A stretch of 64,000 nt of DNA from Trochalopteron elliotii (Eukaryota > Chordata > Aves > Passeriformes > Leiothrichidae). Where the stretch lies: assembly GCA_024734555.1 (NCBI GenBank), contig JANPWX010000130.1:996663-1060662 (forward strand), given 5' to 3'. A program made the position numbers and the translations under genes. Shown one piece after another: positions 27,401-42,400 of this stretch. Each line of letters begins with the position of its first letter. Position 1 is the first letter of the stretch. The notes under the pieces were generated by a model. It saw only the letters and a list, made by a program, of their open reading frames with translations, was not told the DNA's origin and did no database searches.

Positions 27401-30400
27401 TGATTACTAATGAGTCTCTGCAAATTACTCCATCTCCTTCTGCCTTCTTTCCTGTCACAGACATGCACACTCTGCCTTGGAAGGGTGAAAAACACTGAAC
27501 AGTCCATTGCAGCTTCCATGCCTTACATCTTTCTGTCTGTGTGCATTTCCAGGGACCAAAGGGAGAAAATGTCGGTTCCATCACTCAGCCTCTTCCCAGC
27601 AGCTACTTGATTTTCAGAGCAGCCTCCGAATCTGATGGTAAGTTTGAGGGTTTGTTTGCTTTCTCCAGATAGCATACTTCCTGCTAGTTAAGAAAAAAAG
27701 TTGATTTAAAAAAAAAAGTGTATAAAGGAAAAAATGGTGGCTCACCCTTCTTGAAATACTGCTCTTAGCAATGGTTGGAATAGGTCAAGCAGACTTCTGG
27801 CACATTTTGTTGCCCTCACTGAACAGCCACCTCTCTGGCCATGTGTATGCAAGAAGGACATAGGCTTCTGACTGGGGAAAACCAATTAGAACTAAGTCAG
27901 TATAAACTAAAGGATGAAAGGAGGTAGTCCCAAACTGATATGAAAAGGGTTCTGTTTCTTCAGTTCAGCAGAGACTTCATTGTCTTATCTGCCTGTATCT
28001 TATAATAAAGAGGGATCTTTTTGAAGGAAAATGGTGTGGTGATATTAAAGAGCTGTCAATAGCTGTCAAAAATTTCAGCCACCTGAATTTTGCTGTAAAC
28101 TATTTGTGCTGTGGTTTACAGTACAGCAGGTCCAGATACTGGTAATGCCACATGTAAAATGCTGTTCTGGGAATTTGCAAAATTGTGGAAGGTAAATTTA
28201 GGTCAATATATAGCAGACATGCCAGCTTGCTATGCGAAAATCTCTGTAAATTACTTCAGCAGACCTAAAATATCAGTGATTTATAAGTAGATAAGAAGAT
28301 TAAAAATGTGTTTTCATTCCATTTGACCTTCAGACTACTCTAATTTTTTTTTTTTCATAGCAAATTAACCCAGGCTGTTCATTTTATAGATATTTTTCAC
28401 CTATCCCACCAAGGGGGCTCATTTATCCCATATGCTCCTTTGGGTCTCATCTAGAGTAGCTTTAGGGACATAAGGACTTCTTATGGAGCAAAATGGTCTT
28501 TGAAAGTAGTGTCCTTCTAGTCCAGTGATTAGGTTTTACATTTTCCTAAGGGATGGAAATGAGACATTGCAAATGCACCTTTGACATGACACTTAGAATA
28601 GGAGGAAACATTCATACCTTCATTACAGACTTCTGTGCTATTTTCCTTCTGCAATGAAAAGAGGACAGTTCATGGTGAGGGACACCATCTTGACACTGAA
28701 ACCTGCTCGCAGATGTGAATGTAGTGAAATTATATGAAAATAAGTAGAATTTATATAGACCCATAGAAACACATCTATTTCCTAAAATATTATGCTTTTA
28801 TAGCTTATTTGTGTAAAGGAGTACATGATTCTAACCTGGCTCCAAATATCACCTGCCTAGAAAGAGATAGATGCAATAATCTCTTGTGGGGAAAAATAGT
28901 GCTGTAGGGTAGAGCTACTAAATTAAAGGCATTTCAAACCCTGCTTATACACACAGCCCACAGAACAGATATACAGAACAGTCCCACAGAGTTCTTAGAA
29001 ACCAAATAGCTTCAACAACCGCCCGTCAATCCAGATTCTATAAAATATTATTTCCTTAGAGACCCATGCACTTGTCTTTCCACTAATTTAATTATTAATG
29101 ATTAAACCCTGGAGGCAGCCTGGCAAAGAGACCTGTGGTTGAGCTTCTTCTCTCTCTTTCTATGATGTCTGCCATAGGCCAGTTACATGGAGTAGAAGAG
29201 CTTTAGATTTGTGCTAACTAACCTTACCCATAAAGGCTCCTAAAGTAGCAACAGCTCCCAAGAGATCATCAGAGGTAAAACTTTTCTGGCTGTGGTCTCT
29301 CTGTCTGGGTTGTACAACACATGGTGGAAAAGCACCAAAGGGGCCATACCTGACATGTGAGACTTTCAGTGCTGAAATGCCTGCAGGAAGTTTTCTGCCC
29401 AGTGAATTACTCTGTGTCTCCAGTGGCAAAGGAGCTTAAAATAGTGAGTCACTGGGACACATTTTGAAAGCCAAGATGTTGGCCAAGATTCTTGGGAAGC
29501 ATGGAGAGGCCAGGCAGATCAAAATAGAGTTACTTCTTGTTTAGTGTGATTTTCCTTTACTTTGCTGCTTCTCTCCAGTAGGGTCCTAAAGTTAGATGGA
29601 AAGCTGATGTGATCAAGGGAAGGAGGAGGAGCTGAGGTCCTCTCAGTCAAATATCCTAAATGTCTGTGTAGAAAGTAACTATGGCCTTTGGTTCAAGACA
29701 AAATAGAAGCTCTTGAGCAGCCCTAGCAGTGCCCTAGAGCCACCTGCACAAGTTTGGAGTACCCACATTATGCCTGGTAGATTCTGAGTCTGATGAGGTG
29801 ATCACGAAAGCCAAAGCTTTGGGATCTGTCCATTTAGCAGTGGACTTCACAAAAAAAAAGTGATACTGAATTGCATCAGAAATATTAGCATAAAAAATGG
29901 TGTAATTTTCAGCTGAGTGAGAATATTTGACTTCACAGCTGAGGTCAGTGAGCTGTGGAAAGTGGCCATACTTTGTGTAGGAAGGGCAGGATGTGAATCT
30001 CCAAGACAGAGGGAGGAACAGCATCCTCCCAAACACATGTCCTGACAAATGGTCAAACACGTGTGTCATACTTGGAGATGAGTGACTTGGAGACAGGATT
30101 AATGTCAGTAGGTCATGTAAAACATGTGCAGACAAAGAGACAAGGAACAGAAAGTGCTACATTTGAAGAATTCTGTATAAACTGCAGGAAATTAAGGCTT
30201 GTACTTTGCAGCTTATATGGTTTGATTTTAAGCTCAGAAGACAAGAATGAAATGGTTTTAGACTGTTACATTGCTTCAGCTGTTGTAAAGAGGCATCTCC
30301 AAAAGGGTGTGCCTGAGTTTGTTTCATTTCTTTAACACACTGGACAAACCTAGAGGATCCAAGAGAGACAGGAGATTGAGGTAAAATGAGCTAAGCCATC

Positions 30401-33400
30401 TGAGACAAATGAGGCAGGTAGGATCTGGGCCCTTGTGTATATTCACAAGAGTGTGTTCACATCTCCCCCATAGTGCAATACTGTGTGAATCTATAGCATC
30501 TCTGAAGGGGTGTCCTGGCCATGTTCTTGACACAGTCTCCCATGTTAGCAGTGGAAAAGGGACAACAAAGCATTTGGCAAATATAACTAACTCGTGGAGG
30601 CCTCTGACTTACTGGGAAATAGTGAGTTGCAGCATATGTTAGATGTACAGTTCAGCCATCCAGGCAACTATATCATGATCAGCAGTTACATGGCCTACTT
30701 TTCCTCTGAGCATTTCAGAATCCCCATTTTCCCCTCTGCTGTACCATCTGTGACAGACTGTTGGTAGTATTTAAGATTGTGACTTTGGGATGATCTGCAG
30801 AGCCACTGCCTGGCTACAGCAGATTTCACACTGACAGACCAGAGCAGCAGTCTGCTTTTTGATGTGTTTTAAACATCAGCCTCTGGAAAGGTCATGTCAG
30901 CCTACAGGGCTCAACCTGTGCAAGTGCAGGGTCTTTCTTTCTTAGCAGTTTGAAAAGAGAAGACTGCTTTTTCCAAACCAGTCATTGTGTCTGCATTTCA
31001 GGTTTGTGTTGAAGAATATTTAGAATTAGTAGTTTAATTCTGTCCCAGTCTGTCCCCAAGACTATTCTGGAGCTGCCTCTGAGAGCTAACTGGTGTGTCC
31101 TAAGCATTTTAAGTCACCTGCTTAGATCTCACAGTGAGGATCTCCACTTTGCCATGGGCACTGCTGCCATGGGGCATATTCCTACTAATGGAATTCAAAG
31201 TGGCAGATTACCAAGGGTTAAAATCTTACAGGAATTGTAAACCACATTTACATTTTATTCCTTATGTCTGCCCTCTCCTTCAGGTATGCTTTGGGTAGCC
31301 TCTGTTGCCTGGTGTGGATGCAGTTGTGTGGAAATCTTGATGGCCTGGCTTACAGTAGTGTTGTTTCTTTTCTAGGCATCTGGCCCTTCCCCCCAAACTG
31401 ATGCTCTCATCTGGGGAGGAAATTAGGTTATTGAAATAAGGGTCACGCACAGAAATAAAGAACCACAAGGAAGATTACAATTTGAAACCAAGTTAACAAT
31501 GAAATACATCTCTGGGTCCTGGCAACTCTGCAGAAAATAGACTATCTTTATAGCTTTATGTTTGTGTTTCATATTCCTTGGACCTTTCACAGTGGTTTAA
31601 AATCCAGGCTTTTGCAGCAAGATTTCATTAAGTTCACTGCATAAATTGCACCTGCAGCTAATTGAGAGCTCACATGCTCACATCTTGACAGCCAGAGTGC
31701 GAGAAATCATGCACGCAGGCACCCAAGTGGTGCAGCAAAACAAGCAGTCAGCTGAACACGATGACCTTAATGTTCACTGACTGAACCAAATCAGCCTCTT
31801 CCTCACAATTCACGATTTGTGTGCACTTGAGCAAGAATTCATCGTTTCCAGGTGACAGTCTACTTCAGGTTGATTTTTGAAAGCATATGTCTTGTAAGTG
31901 TGAGGCATGAGGCCAAAGCTGGAGGACTTTAATAATTCAAGAAGAATAATATTCCCTTAGTGATGCCTCTCTGGAGGAATGTGTGGTTGCTCAGTGTGAG
32001 CCTTTTGAAGTCTTAATTGGCAAGAGATTCATCCCAGGTGTTCTGTAGCAACAGGAATGCAGTGAAAAAGAAGCATAGTCCCAGACTGATATTTCTGTGT
32101 GTAATGGTGTGATTCCATCTAGAGCATATTTTTCTTTCTGGTGAGTGCTGAGAGAACATTGGCTGTGTCCTCCGTGACCAGCTGCTGCAAAATGTGGCAG
32201 ATAAACTTGGCACATCACATTATGAGTTGTTCTAGGTGAGTGCAAAGAATTTCAAAACTGAATAGCTTAGTGTTGTCTGTGCTGCCTGTTTTTGTCCTGT
32301 AAGATATTTTTGTAATTTTAGATCTCTTCAAAGACTAGGACAGACTCAAGTTTTTCTTTGAACTGAACCTAGGTTAGCAGCATAAGCACCTTCTGTTGTT
32401 TTGATTTTTTTTTTTTTCCAAGAGGGAGAAGAAATTATTTTTGTCTCTTGGTTTTAGTAGTTCCTTTTGTCTGTAAAAAAAAAAAAAAAGTTGGTGCAAG
32501 CACATGCCTGCTGCTATTCAGCCTTGCAGCCTCCAGGTTTCTTCATGGTGCCAGCAGTGCCCTGCCCAGGAAGTGTCCTGCAAGGAGCCATAGTGATTCC
32601 TATTTACACCTGAAGGCATGTACAGGACCAAGGGATCAGGACCAGCCAGCCTGGGTTTGGGGAATGCAGGTCCTGCTTGACAAACCTGATCTCCTTCTAT
32701 GGCAAGGTGACCTGCTCAGTGGATGAGCACTGGAGCAGGCTGCCCAGGGAAGTGGCTGAGTCACCATCCATGCAGATATTTAAAAGACATGCAGATGTGG
32801 CACTTTGGGACATGGTTTAATGGTGGACTTGGCAGTCCTGAGTTAACAGTTGGACTTGATGATCTTAGAGGTATTTTCCAATGTAAACAATTCTCTGTTT
32901 CTGTATAATTTGATTTGAGAAGCGCTTAAAAGCTTGTGGGGAGATTCTGCCACAAGCTGACAATGTACTGCTGTGTTTTTCTTCGGAATTTAAACATATG
33001 CTCAGTTTAGGTCATAGTTTGTGAAAAATTATAACTGATAATTGATTGCAGTTTTTACTTTACAGCTTCAAACCTAAAAGGATATTATTGTAACTTTTTT
33101 TTTTTTGCTTCCTTCATATACACCCTTTTGGGCTACCATTCCTGTCTGAAGGAACCCACATGTTACATTCTTTTCTGGTCTAATTACCCTGTATACAAAA
33201 AACCCTACTTGAATCACCCACTCAAAATTAGAACATGTGAGAATTGAGGTAGCCATGAAGCCTTCATGCTGTGCTGTGACTGTAGGTGACAGCCTTTAAT
33301 TATGTGACCACATTCGTTTCTCCCCTTCTGCAGTTCCTGAGGGAGTGAGTAGACTTGTCAGGTAAGCAATTAAGTAATCCAAATGCTAGCATTTTTGTAT

Positions 33401-36400
33401 CATCTTCACAATCCAGAAGAATATAGCTCAATAGAAAGGCCATTGAAATGTAAAAACATTTCATATAGGCCTTTAGCAAGGAAACAGGTTTATCTTGTGT
33501 GCAATCCCTGTAAATTGAGAGAGTATAATTTTATGGGTTTATGCTGCAATTAACACACCATTGACTTGCAGAGAATGTAACCTTATTTGCAGAGGTAAAC
33601 CTGTATTTTACATCTGGCTTAGTGACATGTGTTTGTTTGGATTCACAGCACCATCTGTTGGCTGAAGGCCCATTCCTGCTCTTGGGGATGCTCTGCATCC
33701 ATTCTGTTCAGTTTCTGTTTAAAGTGAAAACAAAGGTGTACACCGATGCCATTTCTGTTTGCTGCAGGGCACAATGCTGACTGCTGATGCACAGCGAGTT
33801 CCTCTAAAGCTTTGTGTATCTTCCTGGGACTGTAAAATGAATATTTAATGTTTTAGAGGTTTTTTTAAATTTAAGTTCCTTGAATAAAGCTTCAGAAAAG
33901 ATTCAAGTATCTCATAGCACTTCCCAGGGAGTTATCTGAGAAGATGGAAACCCTAGATATGTTGTGTAGAAGTTTCCTCTGGTGACGTGGTGAACTCCAG
34001 ATATTTTGACCAAGCCTGTAAGGTCGTGTCAGTAAGGTCATGTCAGTACTGGTGAACACCTGTGGCAGTGGGGTGGGGATAAAAGAGCTGTCCATGGGTC
34101 ATGGCCAGCATGGGCTGCTCTTTCTACATCCCCAGGGAGGGGGGATGTCTGAGGGAGACTTGGGGCCGCCCTTGCCTCAGCTGTCATAGGATAATGAGTG
34201 CTGCAGAGCATGCAGGAGATGACCTCGGTGCTGCCTCAAAGGGCTCATGCTGCTACAAATCAACCTACCTGTCAAAGCACCTGATTTTAACAGCCTATTT
34301 AATACAAAAATATCTTGACACATGCAGCATTTCCAAATGTCAAATCACACAGTTCTTGCTCTGCGGAGCTGGAAAAGAAAAGCAAATTTAAAGGCAAAGG
34401 AGAATCATGGTGGGGAGCCTGAGCAGTAGTATGCTCCCTTGTGTGGCATAGCCTGAAACAGATTTGCATAGTGGTGGGTTTGGGGCAGAAGGGATATGTA
34501 GGAGGAGGTGGATTTGTGCTCACTGCAACCATTAACTCTAATGGGTTATCCATGCAAATCCTCCACATAGTGAGAAGGGAATAAATCTCTGCCTGTAAAG
34601 CTTTAATGCAAGAATATTTGTTAAATACAAAATGGTGTGAAATCAATTCCAACAGCATTCAACCTTTCTAATCTTTTATTAACCATTATTTGTGATGTTA
34701 TTAATAAATCATAAGCTGATGCTGAACGAATTTATTGGATAAAATTAGAATAAATGAGTGGGGCTCTGCAGTATTTGTGGCTAAATGTTCAAGTGCAATT
34801 CTTCAGAGATTTGAGATATTTTTATTTTACTGGTTGCAGCTTTGTATCAAAGCAAGCACTGAAAGCCACTCAAATTTATAAGCATTTCTTTATATACATG
34901 TTCTAGTCTGTTGTCATTGATCTTACAGAACCAAATTTTGATCATGTTGAAGTTGGTGGGAATTCTGGCCAGGAGAGCAGTAGGATCCCAGTGAGATTTA
35001 TGCATGTGCTTGATGCTGTGTGATAGAAAAGAATCTAATGGAAAATTTTGCCAAATGGGACCAGGAGAGAATGCAGCCCAGGGAAACCCTGTTTGCAGCA
35101 CTTGCCACTGCTAGACCAAAATCCTTTGTTTCCTTCACTGCCTCTCAATCACACTTCTAATTATTATGAAATGTATTCTGAGAAGTGTAATGAAGAGCTC
35201 TGTTTTACAAGCTTGAAATTAGAGGATCACTCCCTTGATACTTCAATTCTCGAATGTTCAGCTAATTTGCAGATGCCCTGGCCTCATTAATGACTGCACT
35301 ACAGAAGCAGGTTATTTTCAGGTGCTTCCAGAAGCACAGCAGCTCCAGCACTGTGGTGGTTGGGCTTTAACATACAGCTTCGTAGCCTTGTATGGATCAC
35401 TGGAAAAGGAGTCAAGGGTCAGCTTGGATTCCTGTACTTTTCATTTGCTGTCTGTCTGTGGGACCTGTGCAGGCCATAATGAAATCCAGTGTGGCTGTGC
35501 ATAGGAGCTGCAGTTTGTCTTGGCTCTGTGCCATGCTTATAACTTCTGCAAAATTGACCCATAATCTTCAGGTAAAGATTTTTTTTGCGGCAAGATAAGA
35601 AAAAATGATGCCCCACCCAGGTTATCTGCTGGACCAGGCAGAGAGAAGGAATGGACAAAAAATCTCAAAAATGCAGAGGAAGAGGGAAAAGGAGCAGCCT
35701 GACAGCTTTCTCTAGTCTCAGTCACTGTCACATATTGACCATCCTGGATCTTGAGTGGAGTGGTGGTTACTGCAGCACTACAGCCAGCATGGGACCCCTG
35801 AGAAACATGTGGTTCAGTGATCCCAGAGTAAGCAGGGACTTCTACACAGCTCAGTGTCCTGGTATCTCCCTGCCCTTGGGAAGTGCATGAGGTGGGGATG
35901 CCAAGGGGTGAATGTGTTTTGGGGAGGGTATTACTTGCAGACATAAGATGCTGAGTGGTGTGGAAGCACAGATTCCCTGCATCTCAGACTAAATCAGAAA
36001 GGGGCAATGGGATGTGAGCAAACTGTGGGAGATCAGAAGGGGATGTTATTAGGGAAGAAGGAGTTGGGGAGCTTCCCAGTGTATCACCCATGCAGATGTA
36101 TTACTCATGCAGCTGCTAAGATTGCAAGATAACATAGGGATCATATATATGAAAAATATTTTCTACACAGTGACTTCCTGAATGATAATGATAATAAGCT
36201 TTATTCCCAGGCAAGAAGCTTTTGAGAAGCAATGCATGAATTGTGTTATTTACTCTGCTATGCTGAGATAATTCCTTTTGTTTCCACAGGCCGATGCTGG
36301 CTGGACGCTTTGGAGCTTGCCCTGCGTTGCTCCAGCCTCTTCCGGCTCGGTGCCTCCAAGCAGGGCAAGGATGGAGAAGTGAACTGCTCCAGTGATTCTG

Positions 36401-39400
36401 CACATGCAGGGCTCAACCACCTCTTGCACACCAGTGCTATGTCAGACCAGGAGTTCTTCCAGTAAGATGGGGCTGTTTGTTACTCCTTAATGCACAGAGA
36501 GGTGTCATGTGGCTCAAACTTGAGCATACTTTAGCCAGAGTCCACTGAGGAGATCAATTTAAAAACCAGCCTGTGTGTTCTGCTGCTGCATCCCTCACTA
36601 ATATATGGGCTTGGTGTTGCCACCTACTGCTTGAACACACGGGCTGGGGGAGATCTCAGCTGTGTTTGTTTGTACATAAACAACTTTCTTCTGTCCCCTG
36701 CTTGGGCCAAAATGGTGTCTGGGAATGCCAGCATGAAAAATGGCTTGCCTGAGTAAAGATTGCACAATCTAGCTCCTGTAGTTACACAGACGCAGTCACT
36801 AACAATGTCTCTGTGTTGCTAGCACATATGGCTCTGAGTCTGATCTATTTTTTAATAATGTGTACTCTTCCCTAGTAATACTGTGTCATAGTCAGCAGAG
36901 TGCACAGACTGCATCCTTAGTTTTATAATTCCTTTCTCTCTCTGCAGGGGTTTTGAGGGGTGTCCAGTTTCTTCCTCGATGAATCAGATAAATTTTTACA
37001 TAAGGGGAAAAAACTCCCCACAGCCTCCTTTCTATTCATATTCCTGGTATTACTGCAGCATTTTGGAACATCAAAGCTCTCTACACATTAAAAAGCCCCA
37101 GGCCTTGCTGTTGCTTATAGCTGAATGAGCAGCTTCAAAAATCCTCCTGGTACAGACATTTGGCCTTTGGAGTGAGAACTGAGAGAGGTAGTGTCTATTT
37201 CTAGTTCTGCTGATTGAAATTTGACTTTTAGAGCTCACAGCAATGCACCATCAGTTATACAGTTTCTAGGGTAGCAATTCTTGCAGTCTGCAAAGATGAT
37301 GCCTTGCAGAGCAGGACCTCACCTTTGAGAGGTTTTCTTGGTCTTTGTTATAACAACAGCAGGGGTCTGCGTCCTCTTCGGAGTGTGAAGGTATCTCTGG
37401 CCTCATGGGACCAAAGGGATGGCAGCATTTCAGTCTGCCCTTTGGCCTGATAGGTTCTGGTGATCCCAGCATGTGTTCTCCAGTTCTGCTGTGTGGGGTT
37501 TTATCTAGAGTTTGAAGCAGAGCTTTACTGAAGAGCAATGGGAGAAGAAAAGGAAATCTAATATCTTACCACATCATGTGCCCTAGTACTTGTGCTCATG
37601 GGCTTCTTTCATAATTCTTTCCTTGTGCCTGGGAGTCTCTGTGCTCACTGTGATAATGAATTCAAGAATGCAGTGGACTTGTTTTTTGGCTGATGGATGT
37701 GTGTACAGAAATATATGTAATATTAAAATGGAGCCTGTGGCACTGAGAACCTTCAGGCAAACCCGTGGCTACTGTGAGCTGATGCAGAAGATAGAGTTAA
37801 AACTGTAGTAAAGTATTTCTTCAGAATATGATGTGTGAATGATGCTTAAGTGATGCCTCTATTTCACCTCTTAGTTGTCCAACTTCAAAAGCCCCATTGA
37901 AATATGGGATTCAGTAGTAGTAGCACACATGGCAGGGTTTTCAACAGGATAGTGTACCCACAATTGCAATCAGATATTTCTTATAGGCTCATATTTTAGC
38001 TGAGTCTGGTTCAAGCTGGGCATTCAGCATGTGATCATCTGGACAGTAGACTCTCCTTTCTGAGTCCTACCACTGTTGGGAATGTGTACCCAAATTCCCC
38101 AGTGCTTAAAGCCCAGGGGAGTCTGAGGGTTGCAGGACAGGAGAATGACTTGCTGTCATCCTTGAAGGAATGAAGAATATTTAAATAAGGGAGAATGCAA
38201 ACCCCAAACTGTGCAAGTGCTGAGCAAAGTGGTTTTGGTTTGCCAGTGACAGTGGCTTCCTCACAGGGATTCAATCATTCTAATTAAATGCTTTCCCTAC
38301 AGGGAATCTTACCAATTAAATTGGCATGCAGTTGTTATGGGGGCAGTTAATTACATTTAACTCTATCTTCAAATTAGCCAAACTACTCTGTCAAGAGCAG
38401 AAAAAGAAAGGGAAGATGATGGATATTATAGGGAGAGCAAAACCCCCCTGGGAGCTGGCAGAGGCAGATTTTCTGTTGAGCCAAAGTTGCATTTGTCTGC
38501 TGGCTGCTTTGCTCCTTTCCTGCTGGGAAACAAATCAAGATTATACAGTGATTTCAAAATCCATGTCTTTAATAGCATATAAAAATGAGGGAGAGAACTG
38601 TGTGAGTGAATCAAAGGCTTAAGTACTGTGCAAATCAGTGATTTTAGGCAAGAGACTTTTGGGGCACCAGGCACTCTTTTTTTTTAAATCTGAAGTTGTA
38701 TTTCTTGTGGCTTCCATGTCTTATCTGCAGTATCTCCAGGAATTTGGCTGGTTGCTTGTTTGCAAGAACGAAACTTTTTTCTTTGCTTTGTGTAGAAGAG
38801 CAGTATCAAACCTAAGAAGTCCTGGTCACCAACTGATGTTTCCAGAAATGCCACTTAGGGAATAAAGCACTGCTGTAAGAGAACTCTAATATGCTGAAAC
38901 AGTAAATTAGCCATGAAAAGTGCTAGGTTACCCAAGTTCATGGTGGAAATCCAGTGCTGACTTTTAGCACAGTGATACCCCCTCAGCTTTTGGAGTCTAG
39001 TCCAAATCTCATTGGAAGCCCCTGGGAAGTCTTTACATTGATTGATTGATTGGCCAAGCTCATGGCATGGCTTTTGTTTGTAGCATATCACACATATTCA
39101 GTGGTGATTCTCTTTGGAAGAAGAACCTGGGTCCACTTCAGCATCTCATTTTTGATACTCAAAATGAGAAGCATCTGTTTTCCTTTTGGTTCCCCAGAGT
39201 GGTTCTGTGGCTTTGCATGTGTTTAGTCTTGCCTTGTTTGTGGTGGTGAGTCATCCGTGCAGTTAGGTGGAGTTTCATATGAATCTGATTTTTGTCTTGG
39301 ACTAAATCTGAAATCCTTAAAAAATACTAGGGTGGGGGTGGTGGTGGTGGTGGTGAGAGAAAACTAAGAAAAGAGTCATTTACTCCATTAAACTTCAAAT

Positions 39401-42400
39401 GTCTCCCAAATGTGAGGCAGGTGACACTGGAAAACTTGCTCTTCTTAAAAATGTGAAATAGAAACAAGTACTACTTCTCAGCCATGAACTAAAAGCCTTA
39501 AAATGAACTGTTCTTTCAACTATTTTTTCCCCATGGAGAAGACTTTCTCTAGGTAAAGGGAGCAAAGCAACCACAGATATCACTCACATGTTTACCTGAC
39601 CATTGAAAAATTGAGAAATAAATTAGGTATTTAAACAACTGTGGTGAGGAATTGTGGGATAATCTCTCCAGACAGCTCTCTCCTCATCTTTTTTTTTTCT
39701 CTTTTATTATTTTAAATTCTTGTGTGTGTAATCTGTGCCTCCAGTGTATTTGGTTATCAGTCATTACCTTTGCTGCTTGCTGGCTGAAAAAGAGAACTAA
39801 CATCCTGGCACTAGAACAGTGAAGACACATAATGTCTGATAGCAAATTATTAGTGCTGGTCATTGACTCTGATTTATGATCTTAGTTTTATGGTACAGTA
39901 CAGCTGTCAATTAAAAAACCTTGTGGTTTGTATATATAAATACTATATATATACATGTATATGTATATCTATGTGTATATATATATATATATATATATGC
40001 AGACATACATGTATTTACAAATGAATTTAAACAAAATATTTTCTAAAGGCACAGAAAGCTTTAGGTGACACTTCCAGGAGAACTCTAGAAACTAGGCTCT
40101 GCCAGAAAATCAGCTGTGGCTGTCACAATGTGGTTTGCTTGGCAAGTTGAAAGTCATGAGTTTATTTCAGTGCATAGCTGTAAGTTGAGATCTTCTGAAA
40201 AGCTGATGCCAGCTCTGCTTTCTGATTCTTCTGTTGTATTTTTTTTTTGTTTAAATTTAATCTCTAGCAATGCCTAATTATCTTTTTAAAATAGAAAATA
40301 ACAAGAAGGGGGGAAAGAGCAAGGTGGGAACTTTCAGCATTCGTAAGAAAATGCCCATCATAGAGAAGTTTGATGCTTGACAGAGCATTCCCGTGTATTG
40401 AGAAATCTTGGAGAGGAAGGCAGACTGGTAAAAGTTACAAAACTCTTCCAGATCCAGGGCAGGTTTAGATCCTCTGAAACCCTTTGTGTAGCTGGAAGTC
40501 TTTTTTTTATTGCTCTATCCAAAAGCAATTTTTCATGAGGTCTCAGTTAAGAAATTTTCAGAGGATGGACAAGCTGAGAAGCTCAGTAAATGGGAGTTAG
40601 GCCAGGCCATGGGAGAAGTAATGTGTCTGCAGACATGTATGAATAAGGAAACTGTTTCCTATGATAGATACCACTTGAAAAAAGTGCATTTAGTAAATAC
40701 TTTTCAGCACCTGACCTCTGGCCTGTTTGATCATGTTTGCCATGTGAACTACATCTGCTTTTTCAAATGGAGATGCTGTAGGTTACTTGAGAGAGAATTT
40801 TTAGCATTCTATAAAGTCTGGATCACTGAGCATGAAGGTTGTTACAACTTCCATGCTTTCCTTTAGATGCTGTTATAATTTGGGAGTTCTTCTCACATGC
40901 AATTGTCCACTCCATGTTTTCAACTCTGTTCTTCCCTACAGCATTGTCTGGGGGAAGCACATTCCCCAGGTTAGCCTGGTGGATGAGGGAGGGGTATGTG
41001 TGTGAGAAAATACTTGCTTCTATTAGTTTTTAAATTTGTCTTTTCTAGTGTAGATCTGACTTGGGACCACCCTCTGTTGAAATAAAATAGCAATAGCACT
41101 GAAAAGAAAATTTATCCCATAGTGTCATATTTTTCACATGTGCTGCAATCCACTGATTGGCTTCTGTAAAGGGAAAAAATCTCTCCTGATGGATACTTCA
41201 TTTCTCTGATCAGCAGTGTGTAGAGTTGTTGAAGTGCACTTGCTCTGTATCCCTCTGGTCTCTGGACTCCCATCCTGAGGGATGGGACATCCCATCAGCA
41301 GGGCTGTGTAAGGGTGGGTAAATGGAGCTATCACACTTTGAAAAGTGCAGTCTGGAGGGGAAAATTTTGATGGAAAATATCTCACTCTTTCTGTAATAAA
41401 ACCCTTGTTATTCAAGAAATCAGTGTCTGAGACTGTCCTGGCCTGCACACCCTATTCTGAATCCTGGGGGTGTTTTTACTGTGGTTAAAAAGCCTGAAGC
41501 AACGTGGCTTTGTAAATCAAACTGAAGCAAGTACTGAATTGTGTGTTGCAGGTTGAATGAATCAACCCTGGAGAACAACCACCATTTGGAAAACGATGCT
41601 TTTTCAGACAAGTCAGAGAGAGATAACATAGAGGAGTCAGAGAATGAAGCACATGAGAACAGCCGGAAGACAAATGAAAGCGAGAGTGATCAGTCAGAAA
41701 TACAGGGAGAGGTCTCTCCAGGAAGGAAGGGGACCACTTATATTGAGCAAGTCTATGAAGAATTTGGAGAGGTAAGAGAACAAAAGTCTTGATTGCTCCC
41801 TGTTCCTGTTAAAATGTATCTGTTCATAGTATTTGTCATTCAGCCCTTTAGCTGTACGGCAGGTAACGACCAACTTTATGAGTTCCAGTGTTTTACAGAT
41901 AAAGCACAGTTTTCTGCCAAATTATGTGGTGTTATCATGTGCTTTAATAATTCTGCATTATGAACAGCAGTTCTGCTACTGTGCTTTGGAGTGTTTCCAG
42001 CATCAGTGATTGCTTTAACCACTTATTGCATTAAAGATCTGCACAGCATTGGCACATTCATGGTGCCAGTGGGAGCAGGGATTATTATACTGGGCATGTG
42101 TCCTGGCCAATTAGGGCACTCAGTCTTTGGGTGATACAAAATATGACACTTCCCTTTTTTTATTATGTGTGGAACATCCTCCTTTTTTTGTGTCTGAATG
42201 GAACATTTGAGCCACTTGATTGCTAAATGCCAGTTGCTTATCTGAAAGCCATTTCTCATGACATTTAACAGCAGGAGGATGCATTTCTGTTCCACATAAG
42301 AGCCTTGCTAGCTGGATGTCACTGTGACACCTCTGAGGAAGGCAGTGGTGGAGAACTGGGGCAGCCAAGTGTGCAGTGTGAGAATTGATCTGAGCAGGCA

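Larger units (their letters stand above)
36462..41551. other. OSBPL5 intron 7
   Basis: A 5.09-kb phase-2 intron, gtaaga to tgttgcag. It holds a GGT repeat at about 39332-39355, a TA-rich microsatellite at 39930-39998 and T-runs such as 39690-39699. No transposon or gene was recognised. Confidence 0.9.

Noticed and set aside
29734..30135. 133-codon antisense open frame in intron 6
   Set aside because: His/Ser-rich product without motif, signal peptide or splice context; length is within chance expectation.
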